NCBI RefSeq assembly: GCF_001026905.1
Contig: NZ_LAQL01000004.1
Span: 124,001 to 188,000, forward strand
Length of the DNA stretch: 64,000 nt
DNA from: Kiloniella spongiae
GTDB taxonomy: Bacteria > Pseudomonadota > Alphaproteobacteria > Kiloniellales > Kiloniellaceae
Direction of reading: 5' to 3'
A program made the position numbers and the translations under genes. The notes beneath the pieces were generated by a model. The model saw only the letters and a program-made list of their open reading frames with translations. It was not told the DNA's origin and made no database searches. Shown in pieces: positions 34,441 through 43,954 of the stretch. Each line of letters begins with the position of its first letter. Within the stretch, counting starts at the first letter, position 1.

Positions 34441-35886
34441 TTAAGAAGCCGCCTTTTGAGACTCTACGTCTTTATCGCTTTTATCCGTTTTTGCATCAGA
34501 GATTGTTGGTTGTTCGATCAGTTTTTCCTGCTCTTCATCTGGAGCTTGATATTCAGGCGTAACGATCCCCCCAGAAACAACCATCTTGATTCCCTCTTCG
34601 ACGCTCATTGTCAGCATTCTTGTTTCCTTACGAGGAACAAAAAGCAAGAATCCGGAAGTTGGATTTGGTGTTGTCGGCAAAAAGATATTAATTGATTCGT
34701 CCTGAGATATATCTTTGATTAACCGGTTCGAATCCCCCGTATAAAAACCTAGGGCCCACGACCCGGGCCTCGGGTATTGAAACAAAACTACCTCACGAAA
34801 CGCATTAGAATGATTTTGAAATATCGTCTCAATAATCTGTTTCACAGCCCCATAAACGGTTCGAATAACAGGCATTTGATCCAACAGACGCTCGCTAATT
34901 CGCAAAAGCGTTTTACCGACAATACCGGCCGTCAGGAAACCGATAAGTGTCAAGGTGACAAAGATAAAGAAAAGGCCCAACCCCGGTAATGCAAAAGGCA
35001 AATAGGTTTCAGGATTCCATTTTTGAGGAATATAAGGGCGTACCCAATCATCAATAAAAATAATAATTTCCCACGCCAACCAGAAAGTCAGTCCTATCGG
35101 GGCAGTAACCAGCATACCCCCAAAAAAGTAGTTCCTCAATTTCGTCAAAAGGCTAGGTTTGTGATGTGCAGAGTTCTCTTCTGATGCTTTTTTTTCTTTT
35201 TCTTCCTGAGTAAGTTTTTTTATTTCTGAAGGCGATAAAATCCCTCCGGAAATAACAAGCTTGATCCCCTCCTCCACGGTCATGTCCAGATGATGAACAT
35301 CCTGTTTGGGAATAAAAAGCAAGAAGCCTGTTGTCGGATTTGGTGTTGCAGGCACAAAAACATTAATGACAGTATCATCTGTCAAACTCTGTACTTCACC
35401 CTTCGTGCGCCCGGTAATAAAACCAACAGCCCAAGATCCACGGTGAGGGTATTCAACAAGAACAACTTCATTAAAAGCGGTAGAATTTTTAGAAAGAACA
35501 GTTTCAAAAACCTGATGCGTCCAACTGTAAACACTGCGCACAACAGGAAGCTTTTTAACAACGGCTTCACTTGCGCGCTTCAGTAACCGACCAATGTACC
35601 CAGCTGTTAAAAAGCCTATCAGAGTTAATCCGACAACAATAACAACGAGTCCAAGACCTGGCACCCCGAACGGAAGGTAATTTTCAGGATTCCATTTAAG
35701 AGGAATAAGTGGGGTAACTTGGCTATCCACAAAAGTAATGGCTTTCCATGCAAGCCATAAAGTTATGGTAACAGGCGCTGTAATCAAGACCCCGGCAAGA
35801 AGATAGTTACTAAGTCGCTGCGCGAACGATTGCTTCGACTTGTGAGTAGCTTTCAAGCCTTTATCTTTCATAAAATCAGGTTCCAT
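34441..35886 (-). CDS. Double DUF502 membrane protein (tandem fusion)
   Basis: 481 residues formed by two similar DUF502 domains (about 20-220 and 245-445). Each begins with LLAGVLITAPVTITLWLAWK or the equivalent YFFGGMLVTAPIGLTFWLAW, has two membrane helices, a GFLTAG motif and an ENYLPFG/ETYLPFA-GLG segment, and ends in ATPNPTTGFLLFIPK or TTPNPTSGFLLFVPR followed by VEEGIK. Family members are normally about 200-230 residues with one domain, so this is a tandem duplication or fusion. The domains are clearly diverged, so it is old. The function of DUF502 is unknown. It is convergent with recG, near which DUF502 genes often occur. Confidence 0.85.
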   Translation of the reverse strand: MEPDFMKDKGLKATHKSKQSFAQRLSNYLLAGVLITAPVTITLWLAWKAITFVDSQVTPLIPLKWNPENYLPFGVPGLGLVVIVVGLTLIGFLTAGYIGRLLKRASEAVVKKLPVVRSVYSWTHQVFETVLSKNSTAFNEVVLVEYPHRGSWAVGFITGRTKGEVQSLTDDTVINVFVPATPNPTTGFLLFIPKQDVHHLDMTVEEGIKLVISGGILSPSEIKKLTQEEKEKKASEENSAHHKPSLLTKLRNYFFGGMLVTAPIGLTFWLAWEIIIFIDDWVRPYIPQKWNPETYLPFALPGLGLFFIFVTLTLIGFLTAGIVGKTLLRISERLLDQMPVIRTVYGAVKQIIETIFQNHSNAFREVVLFQYPRPGSWALGFYTGDSNRLIKDISQDESINIFLPTTPNPTSGFLLFVPRKETRMLTMSVEEGIKMVVSGGIVTPEYQAPDEEQEKLIEQPTISDAKTDKSDKDVESQKAAS

Positions 35887-36018
35887 TTAACAACTGTTCA
35901 AGACACTAAGACAAATGTGTTGTGTCTTGCACCTAAACATTGCTGTTAAAGCTGCTATTTTCAAGGAGGAAATTGGAAAGCTGTGACAAATTGAAGAAGA
36001 ATATAAATCACTGTTATA

Positions 36019-36106
36019 TGGTGCGGCAAAGAGGACTTGAACCTCCACTCCCATAAAGGGAACTAGCACCTGAAGCTAGCGCGTCTACCAATTCCGCCAT
36101 TGCCGC
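36019..36106 (-). tRNA. tRNA-Leu (anticodon CAG)
   Basis: Long-variable-arm tRNA: acceptor GCGGCAA/TTGCCGC, anticodon arm CTAGCTTCAGGTGCTAG with CAG, T arm GGAGGTTCAAGTCCTCT, discriminator A and encoded CCA. The Leu class is supported by the extended variable arm. Confidence 0.96.
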
Positions 36107-36231
36107 ATCGTCATCAAAGCTCTCTTTCTCAAACATATTATGTGCTGCAAAGAGCAAATAATTTTGATAATCAAAATTGTTGAAGAACACAGAAGAGCAA
36201 GAGTATTTTTTGAGCAACAACATTCCAATTT

Positions 36232-36319
36232 TGGTGCGGTCGAGAGGACTTGAACCTCCACGGGCTATTAGCCCATAACGACCTCAACGTTACGCGTCTA
36301 CCAATTCCGCCACGACCGC
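36232..36319 (-). tRNA. tRNA-Leu (anticodon GAG)
   Basis: Long-variable-arm tRNA with acceptor GCGGTCG/CGACCGC, anticodon arm TAACGTTGAGGTCGTTA (anticodon GAG), variable arm ATGGGCTAATAGCCCGT, T arm GGAGGTTCAAGTCCTCT and encoded CCA. It forms a pair with the CAG isoacceptor 125 bases downstream. Confidence 0.96.
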
Positions 36320-36857
36320 ATCGCTGTTGCTGATGGGGATATATACTGATCCTCTCAGAAAGGGCAAACGAAAAATTTCAAAAAATGAAATTTGTTGTGG
36401 ATAAATCAAAAGCCTTTCTTTTTTACGCTTCATTAGCGGTTTTCATTCTAGGTATGAAAGTTATTCTCTCTAAAATATTCAAAGAATCAACGAACTATAA
36501 ATTCGGATATTCAGAGCCATGCCCACAATGCCATCATCCTCACCTTCGCTCATGATTTCAGCACTATCGATAATAACGATTTGTTAAATATCGTTAATTT
36601 TTGATCCGTCAACCATCGCTTTGGACACAGAAACATCACAACCATCTGGGTATTTGTTTTGATATGTTCTGAGAAACACTTCGGAACGAGACGTTGGCCA
36701 TACCGTGCCTGTTCATGGTAACCCCCATTTGGCCGTCCCCCTGTTTTGTTCCGGAGTGTTTTCTATTCCAATTTTCTATTTTTCCAGACATTTCGATTTT
36801 ACACTGATCAGAGCATTTATTTGCTATGATGCTACTCAATGGGGATAGCGAGGCTCA
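36320..36857. other. Gene-free stretch with a possible coding remnant
   Basis: About 540 bases without a convincing gene. On the minus strand, 36712-36584 is open for 42 codons without a start and reads as protein-like sequence (EVFLRTYQNKYPDGCDVSVS); a neighbouring frame upstream is also open. This may be the frameshifted tail of a lost gene. No RNA gene was recognised. Confidence 0.3.
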
Positions 36858-37217
36858 ATGTCTGATCAAAAAACAACCATCAACTTGAAAAACATTGCAT
36901 CTGAATTAGAAAAGCGAAAAACAGAAATATCTGATATTCGCGCTTCCAGTCAGCAATCAAGAGATGTTGTCGAACTGGACCAGAGCAAAGTCGGCAGGCT
37001 GTCACGGATGGATGCTCTCCAATCCCAAGCGATGTCTCTCGAATCTGAAAGGCGTCGACAGGTCGAGCTCAGTAAAATTGAGACAACACTGACACGACTA
37101 CAAAACAGGAACTACGGCTATTGTTTACGATGCGACGAAGAAATCCAGTTGAAGCGCCTGGAGCTTGATCCCACAGTCAGCCTCTGCATAGATTGCGCGA
37201 CAAAAAAACAGCAATGA
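36858..37217 (+). CDS. TraR/DksA-family zinc-finger protein
   Basis: A 119-residue protein with a helical N-terminal half (coiled-coil) and a C-terminal zinc finger: YCLRCDEEIQLKRLELDPTVSLCIDC gives C-x2-C and C-x2-C spaced 17 apart, with ER/K residues as in the DksA/TraR group. Members bind the secondary channel of RNA polymerase; whether this one carries the acidic tip residues of DksA is unclear, since the coiled-coil tip region is not obvious. It is shorter than DksA (about 150). Single gene. Confidence 0.85.
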   Translation: MSDQKTTINLKNIASELEKRKTEISDIRASSQQSRDVVELDQSKVGRLSRMDALQSQAMSLESERRRQVELSKIETTLTRLQNRNYGYCLRCDEEIQLKRLELDPTVSLCIDCATKKQQ

Positions 37218-37282
37218 CTAAATTCCGAACGATACTAGGGAAATTAATAGCTAAAAGCTGTTTGCATCAATATAAAATGTCC

Positions 37283-37326
37283 AAAAATAAAACACCCGGA
37301 ATCAATCTTTTGAGATCAAACCCGGG
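37283..37326 (-). terminator. Rho-independent terminator after the DUF3126 gene
   Basis: Inverted arms CCCGG / CCGGG extended by inner GATC-AATC pairing, followed on the minus strand by TTTTATTTTT. It lies about 70 bases after the stop codon of the DUF3126 gene. Confidence 0.55.
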
Positions 37327-37398
37327 CATCACTAAAACAAGCTTAAACATAATACAGAGCAAGCCATAAAATTCAGCGCTCTGAATTAAGTACTTATC

Positions 37399-37629
37399 TT
37401 ATTTTGGTAGATCGTCAGCTAAAATAGCCATATTAAAGGAATAGGAAAGTTCATCGTCTTCGTCATCTTTATATATGACGCCAATAAATTCACCACCAAG
37501 ACTAACCTCAATAGAATCTGCTTTTGTCGTCTTTCTATCGAGTGCAATTGCCTCATTCCCAAAAGTTTGACGCAAGTATTTTTCTACGCTGGTAATTTCG
37601 TTGTTATCCACGCTTCCGATCTCCGACAT
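37399..37629 (-). CDS. DUF3126 family protein
   Basis: A 76-residue cytoplasmic protein matching the alphaproteobacterial DUF3126 family: EKYLRQTFGNEAIALDRKT, then DSIEVSLGGEFIGVIYKDDEDDELSYSFNMAIL, a small beta-rich domain. Function unknown. Its restriction to alphaproteobacteria is recalled and supports the host assignment. It is a single-gene unit with a probable terminator downstream. Confidence 0.85.
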   Translation of the reverse strand: MSEIGSVDNNEITSVEKYLRQTFGNEAIALDRKTTKADSIEVSLGGEFIGVIYKDDEDDELSYSFNMAILADDLPK

Positions 37630-37753
37630 TAAATTTAAAGGACCTGATTAACGAAACATCTGGTGAACTAAAAGGTTTTTCTCCCTTTAAACCACCAAAA
37701 AATTCCCTATATATGTTAAGACTTACTTAATACGTCTGTGTCAGGATGCAAAT

Positions 37754-37954
37754 ATGAATATTAATGCGCCTTCTTTTCAAACCACTGTCAGGTTCTCAGA
37801 GCCTGCTGCTGCTATTGATATCAGCGTTGCTGAAAAAAATTCGCAAGCAGCTGTGGAAACAAAGCGTCCTGTTGAAAACAGCGAAGCATCTGCTGATTCA
37901 AAACAGTTTAACGGGGACAAAGATCGTGGCCAGAATCTAGACATACAGGTTTAA
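37754..37954 (+). CDS. Small hypothetical protein, disordered
   Basis: A 66-residue protein, rich in Ser, Asp, Glu and Lys, with no membrane segment; only the N-terminus (PSFQTTVRFSEPAAAIDIS) is moderately hydrophobic. It looks largely disordered. A CAGGA ribosome-like site precedes the ATG. No family is recognised. The gene is convergent with the M23 peptidase. Confidence 0.5.
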   Translation: MNINAPSFQTTVRFSEPAAAIDISVAEKNSQAAVETKRPVENSEASADSKQFNGDKDRGQNLDIQV

Positions 37955-37966
37955 GTATTAAAACTC

Positions 37967-38995
37967 TTACGGCAAAGTCTGTATTTTCTGTCTAGAATCA
38001 ATAACCTTCCATTGCCTATCTACAATTCTTTCCAGTGTAATTTTCCCTGTATACACACCTGATATCCATCCATCTTCAGGACGTTTTTTCCCTATATATT
38101 TAAAAAAAGATCCTTGGTTATTTTTTAAAATCACCTGATCTTTTGTTATGTCACCTTGCGAATTTTCATAACTAATTGTTAAACGATCAGCTATTTTAAG
38201 CCCTCGAATCTCCCCCCAGAACAAAAGAAATTCCGAATTATTCTTCACAGATATTCTTTGCTGCTCACTTTGAAATGCCAATAACTTAAGCACTGGCACC
38301 TGACCTGCAAAACCCGCGTCTATTATTCCTGAACTTTTATACTGAAAATTTCTTTTCCAAGGACTATCCCATAGAGATTCCATAGTTGTTTCAGTACAAC
38401 CAGACGGTTTCTTTCCAGTAAAGGGATCTCTCAACTCCTGATTATGCGAAACCTGAAAGTGCAGGTGTGGAAATTCTGTTTTCCCACTTAAGCCAATCGT
38501 ACCAATAACATCCCCTGCCTTCACCATATCACCAGGAGATACATTAATAGAGTTTTTCCGCAAATGCGCATAGGTGGTTTCCCAACCATTCTCATGTGTA
38601 ACGACAACGTTGTTACCAGCCTCACGCAGCGTAACACTTTCGTTTCCTTTTAAGATATAATCGCCCTCATTAGCATCGTTTCTTTTGCTTCGAACAATGC
38701 CATCTGCAACCGCTAAAACACGAACTCCCTTAAGATATAGATCATAGCTAAGCACCCTGAAATCAGTTCCTCTATGACGCTCATAGCTTAGCGTTCCACA
38801 GGCATAGTCGCGATGCCCTGAACCGGGCCATACATCAACATAATTCTGAATTGCACACTGAGAAGGAACAGAACAATCAACAGGACTTATAAACTGTGGC
38901 GAATTACTATCAGCCCCCGCCCTTGAGATTGCGAATAACCCAAGAAACACCCCTAAGCTGTACCCAACTACTCTATTCTTAACTTTCACGCTCAT
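37967..38995 (-). CDS. Exported M23-family metallopeptidase
   Basis: 342 residues with a signal peptide (about 1-28). The LytM/M23 active site is complete: HRGTDF gives H-x3-D and HLHFQVSHNQ gives the H-x-H motif, with THENGWETTYAHLRKN between. It should cleave peptidoglycan cross-links in the periplasm. The region after the catalytic domain (about 215-342) is beta-rich and unassigned. Its start overlaps the stop of the upstream nucleosidase gene by 4 bases, so the two are translationally coupled. No function link between the two is obvious. Confidence 0.88.
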   Translation of the reverse strand: MSVKVKNRVVGYSLGVFLGLFAISRAGADSNSPQFISPVDCSVPSQCAIQNYVDVWPGSGHRDYACGTLSYERHRGTDFRVLSYDLYLKGVRVLAVADGIVRSKRNDANEGDYILKGNESVTLREAGNNVVVTHENGWETTYAHLRKNSINVSPGDMVKAGDVIGTIGLSGKTEFPHLHFQVSHNQELRDPFTGKKPSGCTETTMESLWDSPWKRNFQYKSSGIIDAGFAGQVPVLKLLAFQSEQQRISVKNNSEFLLFWGEIRGLKIADRLTISYENSQGDITKDQVILKNNQGSFFKYIGKKRPEDGWISGVYTGKITLERIVDRQWKVIDSRQKIQTLP

Positions 38996-39756
38996 AGCAA
39001 ACGGATAATACGCCTCAGAACCAACGCAGCACCACCGGCAGTCTCTTCAAGGAATTTGATAAAGTCCATCGTGCTTTCTTCTCCCGCAAGATCGCTAAGC
39101 GATCGTATAATAACAAAAGGCACTTGATAGTGTTCTGCCACTTGCGCAATCGCTGCACCTTCCATCTCAACCGCTAGTCCCCCCAGTTCCTTGAACAACC
39201 TGTCTCTTGCAACTGTGCAGCCAATAAACTGATCACCTGTTAAAATAGTGCCAGACGTAACAACAGGCTTACGCGCCTCTCCGCCAGCTGCTTCAGCAGA
39301 AATCACCGGAAGCTCAAAATCTTCAAGCTCACTAAGTAGCTTACTTATAAGTTCAGAATCTGCATCGTAACCAAGTTTTTCAGTTGGCATATGGATCGGC
39401 AAATGCCCGGGCTGATAGGTTGTTAGCTTATCCGACACAATCATCCCGTAATCGTGCTGGATAAGCTTGGTTCCGATAATAACATCCCCGACGCCAAGGC
39501 TAGGATCAACACCACCGGCAACACCAGAAAAGAGCACTACACGGCAATTGAATTGCTCTATAAGCAAGGTTGTAACAACCGCCGCATTAACTTTCCCCAT
39601 GCCCGCTTCGACCAGCACAGTTTCAACACCATCAAGTTTGCCTTGAAGAAACGAAAAACCAGCAATCTGTTTTTCACTCGTTTTCTCAAAAGCAGATCCA
39701 AAATGCTCGATTTCATTTGGAATAGCGCAAATCAGACCAAGTGGTTTTTGGGACAC
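38992..39756 (-). CDS. mtnN: 5'-methylthioadenosine/S-adenosylhomocysteine nucleosidase
   Basis: A 254-residue protein of the MTA/SAH nucleosidase (PNP/UDP phosphorylase) family. Features are GLICAIPNEIEHFGSAF with the catalytic Glu region, VVLFSGVAGGVDPSLGVGDVIIG, GTILTGDQFIG and the closing LAVEMEGAAIAQVAEHY with RSLSDLAGEES, holding the general-acid Asp. It hydrolyses MTA and SAH to adenine and a thioribose in methionine salvage. It overlaps the peptidase gene by 4 bases. Two tRNA-Lys genes lie upstream. Confidence 0.9.
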   Translation of the reverse strand: MSQKPLGLICAIPNEIEHFGSAFEKTSEKQIAGFSFLQGKLDGVETVLVEAGMGKVNAAVVTTLLIEQFNCRVVLFSGVAGGVDPSLGVGDVIIGTKLIQHDYGMIVSDKLTTYQPGHLPIHMPTEKLGYDADSELISKLLSELEDFELPVISAEAAGGEARKPVVTSGTILTGDQFIGCTVARDRLFKELGGLAVEMEGAAIAQVAEHYQVPFVIIRSLSDLAGEESTMDFIKFLEETAGGAALVLRRIIRLL

Positions 39757-39850
39757 GATTTTTTCCTTTTAAACAGAAAGTATTTATCTGAAATAACTTT
39801 ATTAGACGGAGCATTAAAAACTTCAACATTTTAGCGTATTCCAAGACTAT

Positions 39851-39896
39851 TATTCCCAGAGAAAGCGAACAAGTATATTCCCAGAGGAAGTGAACA
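39851..39896. repeat. Two tandem 25-base-spaced repeats
   Basis: TATTCCCAGAGAAAGCGAACA (39851-39871) and TATTCCCAGAGGAAGTGAACA (39876-39896) differ at two positions and start 25 bases apart. They lie between mtnN and the tRNA-Lys terminator. No role is evident. Confidence 0.8.
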
Positions 39897-39923
39897 GAAA
39901 AAGTTGTGATGTTTTGGAAACAG

Positions 39924-39951
39924 AAAAACAAAACCCCGCCAAAAAGCGGGG
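39924..39951 (-). terminator. Terminator of the tRNA-Lys pair
   Basis: Stem CCCCGC / GCGGGG with loop CAAAAA, followed on the minus strand by TTTTGTTTTT. It lies directly downstream of the proximal tRNA-Lys. Confidence 0.85.
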
Positions 39952-39965
39952 TGTATTGTACAGAA

Positions 39966-40041
39966 TGGTGGGCCCTACAGGATTCGAACCTGTGACCTGC
40001 CGATTAAAAGTCGGACGCTCTACCAGCTGAGCTAAGGGCCC
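39966..40041 (-). tRNA. tRNA-Lys (anticodon TTT)
   Basis: Acceptor GGGCCCT/AGGGCCC, anticodon arm CGACTTTTAATCG with TTT, T arm ACAGGTTCGAATCCTGT, discriminator A and encoded CCA. It is identical to the copy 114 bases upstream on the same strand; the two are probably co-transcribed. Confidence 0.97.
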
Positions 40042-40079
40042 AATCTGTAATATATAAATCCAGAACAATCTGGGGAGAA

Positions 40080-40155
40080 TGGTGGGCCCTACAGGATTCG
40101 AACCTGTGACCTGCCGATTAAAAGTCGGACGCTCTACCAGCTGAGCTAAGGGCCC
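40080..40155 (-). tRNA. tRNA-Lys (anticodon TTT), identical second copy
   Basis: Sequence identical to the neighbouring tRNA-Lys, including encoded CCA. The duplication is recent or kept identical by gene conversion. The upstream member of the pair. Confidence 0.97.
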
Positions 40156-40307
40156 ATTCTCATTTGCTTATCGACATCAAAGTGTAATGCGGTAAGCGAG
40201 GCGGAAGATAGAACCACTTATTGATTCGGTCAACAGCCTTTTTGTCTTCAACCGTAAAAAAAGGAATATTTTTAAACCAAGAAAGAAAGATCGTGCTTAA
40301 AAGTCAG

Positions 40308-40826
40308 TTAATCCTTGGATTTACGCATAATTTCAAACTTCTCTTCCAGCTTCAATTTCGTCTCGGGGCTAACAAAAGAAGATATATCGCCACCGAGATA
40401 CCCAATTTCTTTTACAAATCGCGATGAAATAAACTGCTGTTTTTCAGAAGCCATTAAAAATACGGTTTCGATTTCAGCATCAAGCCGGGCATTCATACCC
40501 GTCATTTGGAACTCATATTCGAAATCAGAAACCGCACGCAAGCCACGAAGAATGACCCCCGCACCAACTTCACGTGCAAAGTTCACCAACAAATTGTCAA
40601 AGGGCAGAACTTCTATCTCAAAGCCCTTATCTCGCAAAGGTGCCGTATCATGCAGCACCATATTCACCCGTTCATCCGTATTGAACAACGGCCCCTTGCG
40701 GTCATTGCGCGCAACGGCAATGACCAACTTATCAACCACACGGCACCCACGGGTAATAATATCCATATGCCCCTTGGTGACCGGATCAAAAGTCCCGGGA
40801 TAAAGCCCAACGTGTTTTTTCGTCAT
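40308..40826 (-). CDS. coaD: Phosphopantetheine adenylyltransferase
   Basis: 172 residues, the usual size. The nucleotidyltransferase motif T-x-G-H is in YPGTFDPVTKGHMDI and the second motif is near ISSRFVKEI. The enzyme joins 4'-phosphopantetheine and ATP to dephospho-CoA, the fourth step of coenzyme A synthesis. It lies 32 bases after gyrA on the same strand, so co-transcription is likely; gyrA-coaD adjacency is typical in alphaproteobacteria. Confidence 0.97.
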   Translation of the reverse strand: MTKKHVGLYPGTFDPVTKGHMDIITRGCRVVDKLVIAVARNDRKGPLFNTDERVNMVLHDTAPLRDKGFEIEVLPFDNLLVNFAREVGAGVILRGLRAVSDFEYEFQMTGMNARLDAEIETVFLMASEKQQFISSRFVKEIGYLGGDISSFVSPETKLKLEEKFEIMRKSKD

Positions 40827-40858
40827 GCCCTAAACTCTTCTTCGTTAGGATACGGGGA

Positions 40859-43696
40859 TTACTCCCCGCCTTTTACGTCCTCAGATGCTTCTGGCTCAGA
40901 TGCTTCTGATGCAGCCTCAGCAGTTTCACTTTCTACTGCATCCGCAGCCTCAACACCTTCGCTTCCCTCAGTGCCTTCAAGGATATCATCTTCCTCGTCT
41001 TCACCATCATCAGCCAATCTGGATACAGAAACAATTTTCTCATCATCAGCAACGTTAAACAAATTAACACCACGTGTTGAGCGCCCTGCAATTCTGACAT
41101 CGTGCACTGGGCAGCGAATAAGCTTACCAGCATCCGTTACCAACATGATGTGGTCAGTCTCATCAATCGGGAATACGGAAATAACAGTCGTTGTTTTTCC
41201 TTTTGCTCTGGATAAATCCAGATTTCCAATTCCCTTACCACCACGGCTGGTCACACGGTATTCATAAGAAGATGACCGTTTGCCCAAACCATCCTGTGAG
41301 ATCGACAGAATGAACTGCTCACTCTCGGCCATACTATCAAGCTGCTCCTGAGACAGTGTTGTCTCAAGCGCTGATGGATCAAATTCGCCCTCTTCCGCGT
41401 TTTCACTACGACGTTTTGCATTCGCATACCGTAGATACTGTTCACGGGTATCAGAATCAGCATCCATGTGATTGATAATCGCCATGGAAATAACTGAATC
41501 ACCTTCAGCAAGCGAAATACCACGCACACCCGTCGAGGTACGCCCAGCAAAGACGCGAACACCATTCACCGGGAAGCGGATACATTTGCCACGTGCCGTG
41601 GATAGCATAATGTCGTCATGCTCAGTACAGGTCTGTACACCAATCAATCTGCTATTTTCATCTTCCAGCTTCATGGCAATTTTACCATTGGCCATAACGC
41701 GGGTAAAATCAGACAGCTTGTTACGACGGATACCACCAGTAGATGTCGCAAACATAACGTACATTTCTGACCATGCTTCCTCGTTCTCAGGAAGCGGCAT
41801 CATGGTGGAAATCGTCTCACCCTGTTGCAGCGGCAGCATATTCACCAACGCTTTCCCCCGTGATGTTGGTGTACCCGGAGGAAGGCGATAAACCTTCATC
41901 TTGTAAACCATGCCACGGGAAGAGAAGAAGAGAACAGGCGTATGGGTATTACAAACAAAGATCTGAGAGACAAAATCCTCGTCTCTTGTTGCCATACCTG
42001 AACGGCCCTTACCACCACGACGCTGCGCACGATACGTACTTAGCGGAACACGTTTAATGTACCCACTGTGGCTAACCGTCACCACCATGTCTTCTCGCTG
42101 GATGAGGTCTTCATCGTCATACCCGAACACGCCATCCAGAATTTCTGTCCGACGCGGCGTAGCGTATTTGGCCTTCATCTCGATGAGCTCTTCACGCAGG
42201 ATACCAAGAAGTTTTTCGCGAGAAGCGAGTATTTCGAGATAATAACGGATTTGATCCGCGATATCTTCCAACTCCTTGGCAATCTTATCCCGCTCAAGAC
42301 CGGTCAACCTCTGTAGACGTAGCTCCAGAATTGCTCTTGCCTGTGCTTCAGAAAGGAAATAATTGCCATCAGCATCAACATTACGCCCCGGTTCATCAAT
42401 CAATTTAATGAGCGGTTCTACATACTTAGCAGGCCACGCGCGGTTCATAAGCTGTTCACGTGCGATCACAGGATCAGAAGCGGCACGAATGAGCTCGATG
42501 ACCTCATCAATATTGGCAACCGCAATCGCCAAGCCAACCAATAGGTGCGCGCGATCACGTGCTTTATTCAACTCGAAAATTGTACGACGTGTAATCACTT
42601 CTTCGCGGAATGCGATAAATGCAGAAATAATTGATTTCAGATCCAACAGCTCTGGACGACCTGAATTCAACGCCAGCATGTTTGCCCCAAAGGACGTCTG
42701 TAACGGGCTATAGCGATAAAGCTGATTAAGAACAACTTCCGGCTCTACATCGCGACGCAGTTCGACAACTACGCGGACACCATGACGATCACTTTCGTCC
42801 CGAATATCTGTAATACCTTCGATTGTCTTATCACGGGCAATATCCGCGATCTTTTCAAGCATTCTGGCTTTGTTGACCTGAAAAGGAACCTCGGTAACAA
42901 CAATTGCCATCTTATCCTTGCGGATTTCCTGAACCTCGGCCTTGCCGCGCATAACAATTGAGCCACGACCTGTATGATAGGCATCGCGAATTGTTGTTCG
43001 ACCAAGAATAACACCACCTGTCGGGAAATCAGGCCCGGGGATAATCTCGTTCAGCTGATCAATTGATAGTTCCGGATCATCGACAAAGGCACAGCAGGCA
43101 TCCAAGACTTCACCAAGGTTATGCGGTGGAATGTTTGTTGCCATACCAACCGCAATACCACCGGCACCATTGACCAAAAGGTTTGGATAACGGGCAGGAA
43201 GAACAATCGGCTCTTTCGTGGATTCATCATAGTTGTCCTGGAAATCAACCGTATCGCGGTCGATATCTTCCAAAAGAGCTTCACTGGAAACGCGCTGCAA
43301 ACGAGATTCCGTATAACGCATCGCCGCAGGTGGATCGCCATCCATGGAACCAAAGTTACCCTGGCCATCAACCAGCGGCAGGCGCATAGAGAAGTCCTGC
43401 GCCATACGAACCATGGCATCGTAAATGGCCTGGTCACCATGCGGGTGATACTGACCCATCACGTCACCAACAATACGGGCAGACTTACGATAAGCTCTGT
43501 TCCAGTCGTAACCGGATTCCTTCATCGCGTAAAGGATGCGACGGTGCACCGGTTTAAGGCCGTCCCTGACGTCGGGAAGTGCACGAGACACGATCACGCT
43601 CATAGCGTAATCGAGGTACGATCGCTTCATTTCGTCTTCAATAGTTACCGGAAAAACATCCTGGTTATCGGATGATGTATCAGAGTTCGAAGTCAC
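40859..43696 (-). CDS. gyrA: DNA gyrase subunit A
   Basis: 945 residues from GTG 43696, which has AGGA upstream; a start 69 bases earlier lacks family support. The catalytic Tyr region ([10 protein letters not shown]), the quinolone region [18 protein letters not shown], the GyrA box [12 protein letters not shown], and six C-terminal beta-blade repeats are present. The extra C-terminal 55 residues are acidic and Ala/Glu-rich ([19 protein letters not shown]). Position 83 (Escherichia coli numbering) is Gln and position 87 is Asp. It introduces negative supercoils with GyrB; gyrB is not in the window. Confidence 0.98.
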   Translation of the reverse strand: MTSNSDTSSDNQDVFPVTIEDEMKRSYLDYAMSVIVSRALPDVRDGLKPVHRRILYAMKESGYDWNRAYRKSARIVGDVMGQYHPHGDQAIYDAMVRMAQDFSMRLPLVDGQGNFGSMDGDPPAAMRYTESRLQRVSSEALLEDIDRDTVDFQDNYDESTKEPIVLPARYPNLLVNGAGGIAVGMATNIPPHNLGEVLDACCAFVDDPELSIDQLNEIIPGPDFPTGGVILGRTTIRDAYHTGRGSIVMRGKAEVQEIRKDKMAIVVTEVPFQVNKARMLEKIADIARDKTIEGITDIRDESDRHGVRVVVELRRDVEPEVVLNQLYRYSPLQTSFGANMLALNSGRPELLDLKSIISAFIAFREEVITRRTIFELNKARDRAHLLVGLAIAVANIDEVIELIRAASDPVIAREQLMNRAWPAKYVEPLIKLIDEPGRNVDADGNYFLSEAQARAILELRLQRLTGLERDKIAKELEDIADQIRYYLEILASREKLLGILREELIEMKAKYATPRRTEILDGVFGYDDEDLIQREDMVVTVSHSGYIKRVPLSTYRAQRRGGKGRSGMATRDEDFVSQIFVCNTHTPVLFFSSRGMVYKMKVYRLPPGTPTSRGKALVNMLPLQQGETISTMMPLPENEEAWSEMYVMFATSTGGIRRNKLSDFTRVMANGKIAMKLEDENSRLIGVQTCTEHDDIMLSTARGKCIRFPVNGVRVFAGRTSTGVRGISLAEGDSVISMAIINHMDADSDTREQYLRYANAKRRSENAEEGEFDPSALETTLSQEQLDSMAESEQFILSISQDGLGKRSSSYEYRVTSRGGKGIGNLDLSRAKGKTTTVISVFPIDETDHIMLVTDAGKLIRCPVHDVRIAGRSTRGVNLFNVADDEKIVSVSRLADDGEDEEDDILEGTEGSEGVEAADAVESETAEAASEASEPEASEDVKGGE

Positions 43697-43954
43697 GTAA
43701 TTATCCTGTTTCTGTTTAACAGAAATGCCCTCTAAAACCGTGAATGGCACAAGGCCGGAACACAAGTTATTTCAGGCGTAAAAAAAATCACATGAAATGT
43801 AACAAATTCATCGCGTAGCCACAACAAAATGTATGTAAAAAGAGAAGGAAAAATACCGTTCTACAGGATTGAATTTAAATAATTTTTTGACCCCAGCTTT
43901 AAATCGACAAATTCTACTATATTTTAATTTGTCAAGGGGCAAAATCTCGCCGTT

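Noticed and set aside
36636-36839. 67-codon minus-strand frame upstream of the DksA-like gene
   Set aside because: No ribosome site or family resemblance; the more protein-like remnant is in another frame of the same interval.
39924-40155. Riboswitch or ncRNA between mtnN and coaD
   Set aside because: The structured sequence is explained by the two tRNA-Lys genes and their terminator.
40506-41267. 253-codon frame opposite gyrA and coaD
   Set aside because: Ser/Ala-rich shadow of the gyrA acidic tail on the other strand; spans two real genes.
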